Positions 1 through 6,012 of a stretch of 6,314 bases of DNA are shown here, one piece after another. The notes below the pieces were generated by a model that searched no databases, had not been told where the DNA came from, and saw only the letters and a list, made by a program, of their open reading frames with translations. How positions within the stretch are numbered: position 1 is the stretch's first letter; each line of letters starts with the position of its first letter. Position numbers and translations under genes: made by a program. This stretch comes from Bacteroidales bacterium GP2 (GTDB lineage: Bacteria > Bacteroidota > Bacteroidia > Bacteroidales > Muribaculaceae), in assembly GCA_001701115.1 (NCBI GenBank), contig DAAJ01000105.1:1-6314 (forward strand), given 5' to 3'.

Positions 1-39
1 CGTTTGGAATAACCGCCACAATCGCAGTCATTCCAAACG
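1..39. repeat. Perfect 10-bp inverted repeat, possible hairpin
   Basis: CGTTTGGAAT at 1-10 is the exact reverse complement of ATTCCAAACG at 30-39, separated by 19 bases. On the plus strand the second arm is followed within eight bases by a run of five T (48-52), so it could be a weak transcription terminator for a gene entering from the left. On the minus strand it lies downstream of the lipoprotein gene and could end that transcript, but the bases beyond position 1 are not visible. The loop is long and the stem only half G+C, so a strong intrinsic terminator is not assured. It may also be chance or the edge of a larger repeat. Confidence 0.4.
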
Positions 40-98
40 CATAAATGTTTTTGAGGCTGACAGATATTGAATTCTATTTCTATAGATCGGATTTAATA

Positions 99-1151
99 TT
101 AATACAATATGTAGGATTTAATTATTTCATTATCATTCTTATCAGTCAATATATACATCTCTGTATTATCAGTATTAACTGCAAAGTCTTTAAATTCACA
201 ATCTAATATATACACATGCTCCAATTCTCCTTTTTTGTTGAATTGATAGATTCTATCGCATAGCCCATCCGGATTTTCCAAAGTTAATTTATCGCTGAAT
301 GCCGCATAAAACTTGTCCAGACTTGATTTGACCATGCTAAAGCCTGTCTTAGACTCCTCTGATGGGACAGGAACTGTCATGCCTTGATTAATTTGACCAT
401 ATTCCATGTCAAATAAAGAGAAGCGGTTTATATGTTTCAACTTATTATCCTCTACCATATAGAAATCAACACCCCCATCATAGGCAACACAACGCGCAAA
501 TTCCCCTGTGGGCAATTCTGCAGTTGTACCTGTACAAGCCAGAGCATGTACTTGCGGTGAAATGCCTGCAGGTTTTGGAGGAAAATATGTCAGACTGTCT
601 ATGACAACTCCATTTTCGCCTATTATCGCAACCGAATATTCTTTGGTATTAGGAAATACTAATACGTGATTGTCAATAATTACCGCATCATCGAGTAATC
701 TCGGCACTTCTATCGTTTTTTTCATTAATAAGGTAGAGTCATCTATCTGAAAAAAGCATATGCGCCCTTTTAACCCATCATAGAGGTACAGACCTTCATC
801 CCGACTCCATTTCAATGAGTTTATTTCCAACACATCATCGGGACCTTGTCCCATAGAGGCGCCCTTTATTACAGAATGACCATTAAAGCAGTAAATAGGA
901 TTTTGGGAATCATAACCTTGATGTATTACAAACATACTGTCTGCCCAAGAAATAATATCAACCCCTGTAATACCTAATTCGCCTAAATTTATGGATGAAC
1001 TCATTTTTATAGAGTCCGTCGGATAATCATCATTCATAACAGATTGTATTGCATTTTGTTTATTGCATGCGAAACAAACAAAAAGCAATACACCATACCA
1101 CAATTTATTACATCTCATAAGAATAAGTTTATTGGTTAATAACGATTTCAT
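99..1151 (-). CDS. Six-bladed beta-propeller lipoprotein, BF3164/TolB-like family
   Basis: This encodes a 350-residue protein, probably an exported lipoprotein with a beta-propeller fold; its ligand and role are unknown. The N terminus has a basic start, a hydrophobic stretch (about residues 17-28) and a candidate lipid-modified Cys29 in the context VCFAC followed by Asn-Lys. The lipobox is loose, as is common in Bacteroidetes. Residues 96-107 read MGQGPDDVLEIN, resembling the G-x-GP-[DE/N]-x-[FL] motif of Bacteroidales six-bladed propeller lipoproteins (BF3164, DUF5128 and TolB-like groups). The rest alternates short beta-like strands with blade-type phrases such as GLYLYD and MYILTD. Met12 (codon at 1116-1118) is a credible alternative start: it would give an 18-residue signal peptide, more typical than 29. 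The gene is visibly more AT-rich than the genes to its right, which suggests accessory content. The family is fairly sure; the function is not. Confidence 0.8.
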   Translation of the reverse strand: MKSLLTNKLILMRCNKLWYGVLLFVCFACNKQNAIQSVMNDDYPTDSIKMSSSINLGELGITGVDIISWADSMFVIHQGYDSQNPIYCFNGHSVIKGASMGQGPDDVLEINSLKWSRDEGLYLYDGLKGRICFFQIDDSTLLMKKTIEVPRLLDDAVIIDNHVLVFPNTKEYSVAIIGENGVVIDSLTYFPPKPAGISPQVHALACTGTTAELPTGEFARCVAYDGGVDFYMVEDNKLKHINRFSLFDMEYGQINQGMTVPVPSEESKTGFSMVKSSLDKFYAAFSDKLTLENPDGLCDRIYQFNKKGELEHVYILDCEFKDFAVNTDNTEMYILTDKNDNEIIKSYILY

Positions 1152-1170
1152 ATGATAAACCCATAGGGCG

Positions 1171-1197
1171 TTATTCGCTCAGGATTTTCTTTTTCAT
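1171..1197 (-). other. Tiny ORF MKKKILSE ahead of the lipoprotein gene
   Basis: On the minus strand an ATG is followed by eight codons reading MKKKILSE and a TAA stop, ending 19 bases before the lipoprotein start codon. It lies between the predicted promoter and that gene, so it would be transcribed in the leader. The lysine-rich MKKKIL opening is like that of Bacteroidales signal peptides, including NVEALA-type small exported peptides, which I recall occurring beside propeller lipoproteins. It could be a leader peptide, the stump of a decayed small gene, or chance. Nothing in the sequence shows that it is translated. Confidence 0.25.
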
Positions 1198-1263
1198 ATG
1201 TCAATATGACAACGCATGTATTCGGGTACGAGGACAGCCGGATGAGTCTAATTTAGTTTGCTG

Positions 1264-1295
1264 CAAAATTAAAATATTAAATCTTCACTTCCAAA
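1264..1295 (-). promoter_or_regulatory. Bacteroidetes-type promoter for the lipoprotein gene
   Basis: Read on the minus strand, a -33 TTTG (1295-1292) is followed after exactly 20 bases by TAATTTTG (1271-1264). This matches the TAnnTTTG -7 element used by the Bacteroidetes primary sigma factor, and the usual spacing is about 19-21 bases. Transcription would begin near 1257-1260, giving a leader of roughly 105-110 bases before the lipoprotein, with the tiny ORF inside it. The match is good by eye; no start-site data are available. Confidence 0.65.
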
Positions 1296-1532
1296 CATAA
1301 GAAATAATTAATCCTGTTTTTGGTTTCAGCAAAACAGCAATACATGAATATCTATTCCAGGATTTCCACGGATCATTTTATCTATTAACCGCATCTATTA
1401 TGCCCTAATATGGTGGATGGGACGGGGTATGCGCGCCGGAGAGTGCGCCGGAGGACGCTTAACACTCACCGATGCAACAGGTCGAAACTTTACTTTTTTT
1501 GCGGGGGACGTTACGGTATCGCGGTTTTTCTG

Positions 1533-1540
1533 TACCTTTG
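1533..1540 (+). promoter_or_regulatory. -7 box TACCTTTG immediately upstream of the helicase start
   Basis: TACCTTTG fits the Bacteroidetes TAnnTTTG -7 consensus exactly and ends five bases before the ATG at 1546. I see no clean TTTG or TTG -33 element 19-21 bases upstream: the nearest TTTG (1498-1501) is about 31 bases away. If the box is used, transcription would start at or within a few bases of the start codon, giving a leaderless or nearly leaderless mRNA for the operon. Confidence 0.5.
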
Positions 1541-1545
1541 TAGAG

Positions 1546-3846
1546 ATGAACGATAATTATCTTGAAGAACTCAACGGACCGCAGCAAGCTGCGGTAACAT
1601 ATACCGACGGACCGGCACTCGTTATCGCAGGCGCAGGTTCGGGAAAAACCAGGGTGCTGACATATAAAATCGTGCACCTTCTGCGCATGGGCTATGAGCC
1701 TTGGCGCATACTTGCCCTAACATTCACCAACAAGGCGGCGCGGGAAATGCGTGAGCGCATTGAGCAGCTTGTGGGCACAAACACAGCAAGCAGGCTGTGG
1801 ATGGGCACATTCCACAGCATCTTTGCCAGAATGCTCCGCAACAACGCCGAGCGAATCGGGTATAAAAGCAGCTTCACTATTTACGATGCCGCAGACAGCA
1901 AGTCACTGGTAAAGTCAATCATAAAGGACATGGCACTGGATGACAAGGTGTACAAACCCTCATCCGTGCTGTCGGCTATCTCCGCAGCCAAAAATGCATT
2001 GATTTCCCCTGAGAAATACGCGCGCCTTGCTGATGTCATGGAAGCAGACAAAAACGCGCGCCGACCGCAAACCTATGCAATATACCGCATATACCGTGAC
2101 CGGTGCGTTGCGGCTGGAGCGATGGACTTCGATGACCTCTTATATTACACCAACCTGCTGCTGAGGGACAATCCGGATGTGCTACGCCATTATCAGGACT
2201 TTTTCCGGTACATACTGGTGGATGAGTACCAGGACACCAATTTCGCCCAGCATGTAATTGTTTCGCAGCTCACCAAGGAGAACCACAGCCTGTGCGTTGT
2301 TGGTGATGACGCCCAGAGCATCTACTCTTTCCGCGGTGCCAACATCCGAAACATCCTCAACCTCAAGAACGCCTACCCGGACCTCAGGATATTCAAGCTG
2401 GAGCAGAATTACCGCTCAACGCAGCATATTATCAATGCTGCAAACTCGCTGATTGAAAAAAATACCGAGCAGATCCGCAAACAGGTTTTCTCAGAGAAAG
2501 AGCCGGGCAAAAAAATCGAGGTTGTGCAGAGCTACAGTGATTTTGAGGAGAGCTTCCTGGTGGCAAACCGCATATCGCAGATCAAAATGTCGTCCAAGGA
2601 TAGTTTCAATGAATTTGCGGTGCTGTACAGGACAAATGCACAGAGCCGAATACTTGAGGAATCGCTACGCAAACGCAATATCCCATACCGGATATATGGC
2701 GGAGTATCTTTTTACCAGCGCAAAGAGGTGAAAGACGCCATCGCTTATTTCCGCCTGAGCGTCAACCCGGATGATGACGAGGCGCTTAAGAGGATAATAA
2801 ACTTCCCTTCACGTGGCATCGGCGAAACAACGGTTGCAAAGCTGGTGAGATGTGCCATAGACGGCAACGTGAGCATCTGGCGGGTTCTTGAAAGCCCGGA
2901 AGAATACGGACTGAGCGCCAACAGCGGCACAATGAAGAAACTTGACGGCTTCCGTGAGCTAATAAGCAGCTTCGTGCAGATGAACAATGAGGGGCTTGAC
3001 GCGGAAACGGTTGCAAAACGCATAATAGAACGCACCGGTCTCATGAGCATGCTCATACATGACCGCACGCCGGAAAGCATATCAAAGCAGGAAAACCTGT
3101 CGGAGCTGATAAACGGCGTGAAAGAGTTTGTGGAGGAGCAGCGCGAGGAAGGCTCAGAACAGCTTGCCCTCACCGATTACCTTGCAGGCATTTCCCTTGC
3201 GACGGACCAGGATAACGACACTTCATCTGAGGAAAAGGTGACCCTAATGACAGTCCACGCGGCAAAAGGGCTTGAGTTCAACAATGTTTTCATTGTCGGG
3301 GTGGAAGAAGACCTGTTTCCATCGGCAATGTCCAATGGCTCCCTTGCCGAAATAGAGGAGGAGCGCCGCCTTCTATATGTGGCAATAACCCGAGCAAAAA
3401 ATTTCTGCATGATAAGCTATGCATCGTCACGCTACCGCAACGGGCAGACCGTCATGTGCTCCCCTTCCCGCTTCCTGCGCGACATAAACCCGCAGTACCT
3501 TGACCTTGTAAGTGGCGCGAGCCTCAACGCACCGCGCCCAAGTTTCGAGAGTTACCGCTCATCCTACCATTCCGCCGCCCCACGGAGCGCAACACCTTCA
3601 CGCCACGCACCGGCAAGGAGCATCCCTGCGTCATCATCATCCGCCGCGTCACCGGCATCGGCAGATGGCAAGCATAATGCCGATGAACTTGCGGAGGGGA
3701 TGAGGATAGAGCATGCCCGCTTCGGCAACGGGACAATCATGTCGGTTGACACATCGCAGGCGGAGGCACGAATAACAGTTGAGTTTGACAACACCGGCAG
3801 CAAACTGCTGCTTCTTAAATTCGCACGCTTTAAAATACTGAAATGA
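1546..3846 (+). CDS. pcrA: UvrD/PcrA/Rep-type superfamily 1A DNA helicase
   Basis: This encodes an ATP-driven 3'-5' DNA helicase of 766 residues, acting in the cytoplasm in nucleotide excision repair, in replication restart and at transcription conflicts. All SF1A motifs are present in order: Q motif around Gln13-Gln14, Walker A AGAGSGKT (28-35), motif Ia TFTNKAAREM (59-68), Walker B VDEYQDTN (225-232), motif III GDDAQSIYSFRGA (253-265), motif IV EQNYRS (286-291), motif V TVHAAKGLEF (569-578) and motif VI ending YVAITRA (611-617). A Ser/Ala/Pro-rich linker (about 664-710) leads to a small C-terminal domain (about 711-766; GMRIEHARFGNGTI), the Tudor-like module that in PcrA/UvrD contacts RNA polymerase. 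I chose ATG 1546 because family N termini begin just before the YLEELNGPQQAAV segment. An in-frame ATG at 1417 would add 43 residues without homology. Its last bases overlap nspC. Calling it uvrD would be equally acceptable. Confidence 0.95.
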   Translation: MNDNYLEELNGPQQAAVTYTDGPALVIAGAGSGKTRVLTYKIVHLLRMGYEPWRILALTFTNKAAREMRERIEQLVGTNTASRLWMGTFHSIFARMLRNNAERIGYKSSFTIYDAADSKSLVKSIIKDMALDDKVYKPSSVLSAISAAKNALISPEKYARLADVMEADKNARRPQTYAIYRIYRDRCVAAGAMDFDDLLYYTNLLLRDNPDVLRHYQDFFRYILVDEYQDTNFAQHVIVSQLTKENHSLCVVGDDAQSIYSFRGANIRNILNLKNAYPDLRIFKLEQNYRSTQHIINAANSLIEKNTEQIRKQVFSEKEPGKKIEVVQSYSDFEESFLVANRISQIKMSSKDSFNEFAVLYRTNAQSRILEESLRKRNIPYRIYGGVSFYQRKEVKDAIAYFRLSVNPDDDEALKRIINFPSRGIGETTVAKLVRCAIDGNVSIWRVLESPEEYGLSANSGTMKKLDGFRELISSFVQMNNEGLDAETVAKRIIERTGLMSMLIHDRTPESISKQENLSELINGVKEFVEEQREEGSEQLALTDYLAGISLATDQDNDTSSEEKVTLMTVHAAKGLEFNNVFIVGVEEDLFPSAMSNGSLAEIEEERRLLYVAITRAKNFCMISYASSRYRNGQTVMCSPSRFLRDINPQYLDLVSGASLNAPRPSFESYRSSYHSAAPRSATPSRHAPARSIPASSSSAASPASADGKHNADELAEGMRIEHARFGNGTIMSVDTSQAEARITVEFDNTGSKLLLLKFARFKILK
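3843..3846 (+). promoter_or_regulatory. ATGA stop/start overlap, helicase to nspC
   Basis: The nspC ATG (3843-3845) overlaps the helicase TGA (3844-3846). No Shine-Dalgarno-like purine run precedes it; the upstream bases are AT-rich. Such an overlap usually means that terminating ribosomes reinitiate, so nspC output should follow helicase translation. Confidence 0.7.
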
Positions 3847-4985
3847 GCGCAAATCTTACACCGGAAAACATCCCTACTCCTTGCTATGTGGTTTATGAGG
3901 ACCGCCTGCGCAAAAACCTGAAACTGATAAGTGACGTAAGCGAAAAATCAGGGGCGAAAATCATCATGGCGTTCAAGGCAAATGCCTTGTGGAAAACATT
4001 TGACATAATAGGCGAGTATAACAGGGATTTCACTGCGTCCTCGCTTAACGAACTTGAGCTCGGCAACACTACCCTGGGAGGGGACGCGCATTCGTATTGC
4101 CCGGCATATACCGAAGAAACCATAGGCAAGTATATCGCGGGGTCTACACATATCACATTCAACTCGCTTGAGCAAGCCAAACGTTTTGCGCGCCAGGCGC
4201 TGGATGCGGGCGTATCAACCGGTCTGAGAGTCAATCCACAATGCTCTGTCATTGAAACCGACATATACAACCCCGCCCTTCCAGGCTCCCGCTTCGGAGT
4301 GACGGCTGACATTATAGGGGATAAACTTCCAGATTATATCGAAGGATTGCATTTCCATGCGTTGTGCGAATCCACATCCCATGACCTCGAAAAGGTGCTG
4401 AATGCATTTGAAGCGCAATTCGGGCACCTTCTTCCCCAAGTCAAATGGGTGAACATGGGTGGAGGACACCTTATGACCCGTGAAGGATACGATACAGGGC
4501 ATCTTGTTAAAATACTGCGTGATTTCCGCAGCCGCTATCCGTGGATTAAAGTAATCCTTGAACCGGGCAGCGCATTCACATGGCGCACTGGAGACCTGCT
4601 TGCTTCTGTGGTGGACGTTGTGGAGAACCAGGGGATAAAAACCGCTATTATAGACGCTTCTTTTGCCTGCCACATGCCGGACTGCCTTGAAATGCCGTAT
4701 AAACCCGCCATAACTGAAAGCGTTGAACCGGCAGATGGCAAACATGCTTACCGCATCGGAGGGAATTCATGCCTTAGCGGCGATTTCATGGGTGACTGGA
4801 GTTTTGACGCGCCGCTCAAACAGGGAGACAGGTTGACTTTCGAGGACATGAACCACTACACCACAGTGAAAACCAACATGTTTAACGGCATATCACACCC
4901 ATCCATTGCGCTCGTCCGCTCAAACGGTGATGTGGAATACCTGCGTAAATACGATTTCGAGGATTATAAATCAAGAATGTGCTGA
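3843..4985 (+). CDS. nspC: Carboxynorspermidine/carboxyspermidine decarboxylase
   Basis: This encodes a 380-residue PLP-dependent decarboxylase of the fold III (alanine racemase/ornithine decarboxylase-like) class. It removes CO2 from carboxyspermidine or carboxynorspermidine in the last step of the aspartate-semialdehyde route to spermidine, which many gut Bacteroidetes use instead of the SAM-dependent route. The expected landmarks are present: PLP-binding Lys45 in MAFKANALW, HFH in GLHFHALCES (169-177), the phosphate-binding VNMGGGHL (203-210), ILEPGSAF (238-245), HMPDCLEMPY (277-286), the active-site GNSCLSGDFMGD (307-318, Cys310) and FEDMNHYTTVKTNMFNG (333-349). The length is normal for the family and no key residue seems to be missing. 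It overlaps the helicase by four bases and the glycosyltransferase by one. Its usual partner, carboxyspermidine dehydrogenase, is not in the window. Whether it prefers carboxyspermidine or carboxynorspermidine cannot be read from the sequence. Confidence 0.95.
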   Translation: MSANLTPENIPTPCYVVYEDRLRKNLKLISDVSEKSGAKIIMAFKANALWKTFDIIGEYNRDFTASSLNELELGNTTLGGDAHSYCPAYTEETIGKYIAGSTHITFNSLEQAKRFARQALDAGVSTGLRVNPQCSVIETDIYNPALPGSRFGVTADIIGDKLPDYIEGLHFHALCESTSHDLEKVLNAFEAQFGHLLPQVKWVNMGGGHLMTREGYDTGHLVKILRDFRSRYPWIKVILEPGSAFTWRTGDLLASVVDVVENQGIKTAIIDASFACHMPDCLEMPYKPAITESVEPADGKHAYRIGGNSCLSGDFMGDWSFDAPLKQGDRLTFEDMNHYTTVKTNMFNGISHPSIALVRSNGDVEYLRKYDFEDYKSRMC

Positions 4986-4987
4986 TG
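4983..4987 (+). promoter_or_regulatory. TGATG stop/start overlap, nspC to glycosyltransferase
   Basis: The nspC TGA (4983-4985) shares its final A with an ATG (4985-4987). This ATG is preferred over an in-frame GTG at 4979, which would add only Met-Leu. No ribosome-binding purine run is seen, so translational coupling is likely. Confidence 0.65.
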
Positions 4988-6001
4988 GCAAACACAGGAA
5001 CAAATCCCAGATTCTCAGTAATTGTCCCGGTTTACAACCGCAATGATGAAGTTGCCGACCTTCTTGCAAGCCTTGGCAAGCAGACCAAAGGAAATTTCGA
5101 GGTGATTTTGGTAGAAGACGGCTCTACTCTCCCCTGCACTGATGCTGTGGAGCGTTTCGGCGGCAACCTTGACCTGCATTATTACCATAAAAGCAATGAG
5201 GGACGGTCTATAGCGCGAAATTACGGGATTGAACGCAGCCGCGGGGAATGGCTGATTTTTTTTGACAGCGACTGCGTTATTCCACCGGATTATTTTGAAA
5301 AACTCTCTGCTGCGCTTGACGCAAGCGACCTTGACTGTTTCGGAGGACCTGATGCTGCACACTCCTCTTTCAGCGATGTGCAGAAAGCAATAAATTTCGC
5401 CATGACCTCATTCCTGACCACCGGAGGCATCCGTGGCGGAAAAGTAAGCCTTGAAAAATTCACTCCCCGCTCTTTCAACATGGGTTATACCCGCAATGTT
5501 TATGACACCGTGGGAGGTTTCCGGGAAATGTTTTCAGAGGATATAGACATGAGCATGCGCATCCGTAACGCAGGCTTTAATATCGGTCTGATCCGGGATG
5601 CGGAGGTCTACCACAAGCGCAGGGTCGATTTCAAGAAATTCCTTCGCCAGGTCTATGTATTCGGCATGTCCCGCATAACCCTCAAACTTCTCTATCCCGG
5701 TTCGCTTAAATTAGTCCACGCTCTCCCTGCGGTAGCTGTTCTTGCCGGAATTGCCTGCATCCTCCTTGCAATCTTTGTTTCGCCATGGTGGCTGCTGCCG
5801 ATAGGATTGTATCTTCTTGCAATATTCATTTCTGCGGCGGCAAGCACCGGATCGCTGAAAATAGCGGCACTTGCCGTGCCTGCGAGCCTGATACAGATAT
5901 GCGGCTACGGTTGCGGTTTCCTGAAGGCATGGTTTATAAAAATCGCACTCGGGCGCGGAAGAAACGAAGCGGAAGAGATAGAAATTCGCCGTGGCAAATA
6001 A
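4985..6001 (+). CDS. Membrane-anchored family 2 glycosyltransferase
   Basis: This encodes a 338-residue inverting GT-A fold sugar transferase; donor and acceptor are unknown. From ATG 4985 the GT2 features are: nucleotide-binding strand FSVIVPVYNR (10-19), VEDGS (43-47), metal-binding DSD (94-96) in WLIFFDSDC, the VGGFREMFSEDIDMSMRI block with the likely catalytic-base region Glu185-Asp186, and a basic FLRQVYVFGMSR segment (219-230) of the kind seen in processive-like or membrane GT2 enzymes. Three hydrophobic stretches follow (about 245-267, 269-287 and 291-318), so the catalytic domain should sit in the cytoplasm, anchored in the inner membrane, with a short charged tail. It probably adds a sugar to a lipid-linked or surface glycan. 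No other glycan genes lie nearby, so the pathway cannot be inferred. It starts inside the nspC stop codon, and radC follows after 11 bases. Confidence 0.88.
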   Translation: MANTGTNPRFSVIVPVYNRNDEVADLLASLGKQTKGNFEVILVEDGSTLPCTDAVERFGGNLDLHYYHKSNEGRSIARNYGIERSRGEWLIFFDSDCVIPPDYFEKLSAALDASDLDCFGGPDAAHSSFSDVQKAINFAMTSFLTTGGIRGGKVSLEKFTPRSFNMGYTRNVYDTVGGFREMFSEDIDMSMRIRNAGFNIGLIRDAEVYHKRRVDFKKFLRQVYVFGMSRITLKLLYPGSLKLVHALPAVAVLAGIACILLAIFVSPWWLLPIGLYLLAIFISAAASTGSLKIAALAVPASLIQICGYGCGFLKAWFIKIALGRGRNEAEEIEIRRGK

Positions 6002-6012
6002 ATCCATTTTCC

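Larger units (their letters stand above)
1152..1545. other. Divergent intergenic region
   Basis: These 394 bases separate the lipoprotein gene (leftward) from the helicase operon (rightward). The left part (about 1250-1400) is AT-rich and holds the minus-strand promoter. The right part (about 1417-1460) is GC-rich and contains GCGCCGGA twice (1433-1440 and 1445-1452). A reading frame open from an ATG at 1417 runs into the helicase, but the 43 extra residues look like translated promoter DNA (see the helicase entry). I find no tRNA, riboswitch signature, known small RNA or strong terminator hairpin here. Confidence 0.6.

Noticed and set aside
225..560. Possible second gene or frameshift in the lipoprotein region
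   Set aside because: The minus-strand frame from 1151 to 99 is uninterrupted and propeller-like throughout; no competing plus-strand frame of useful length is seen.
1417..1545. Extension of the helicase to the upstream ATG at 1417 (43 extra residues)
   Set aside because: The added residues resemble no helicase N terminus, include the translated -7 box and T-rich promoter DNA, and family proteins begin just before the YLEELN segment at 1546.
1770..1800. DEYQD in place of DEFQD in helicase motif II and GGG in place of GSG/RTG in RadC as signs of altered function
   Set aside because: Tyr is a common, conservative variant in PcrA-like helicases, and the RadC loop varies within the family; catalytic residues are intact in the parts visible.
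2745..3173. 142-codon minus-strand ORF inside the helicase, and similar antisense frames at 3893-4312, 5015-5362 and 5934-6260
   Set aside because: They are low-complexity, Ser/Arg-rich mirror translations of real genes with no domain or promoter of their own.
4215..4745. 176-codon minus-strand ORF inside nspC
   Set aside because: It is antisense to a well-supported decarboxylase, has no recognisable motifs, and is explained by codon bias on the opposite strand.
3659..4745. Near-identical 17-base stretch (16 of 17) at 3659-3675 in the helicase and 4729-4745 in nspC, both encoding ADGKH
   Set aside because: Each copy sits in frame in a different gene and similarity does not extend beyond it; most likely coincidence in a loop or linker segment.
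4979..4984. GTG start for the glycosyltransferase
   Set aside because: It adds only two residues and sits deeper in nspC; the ATG at 4985 gives the usual TGATG overlap.
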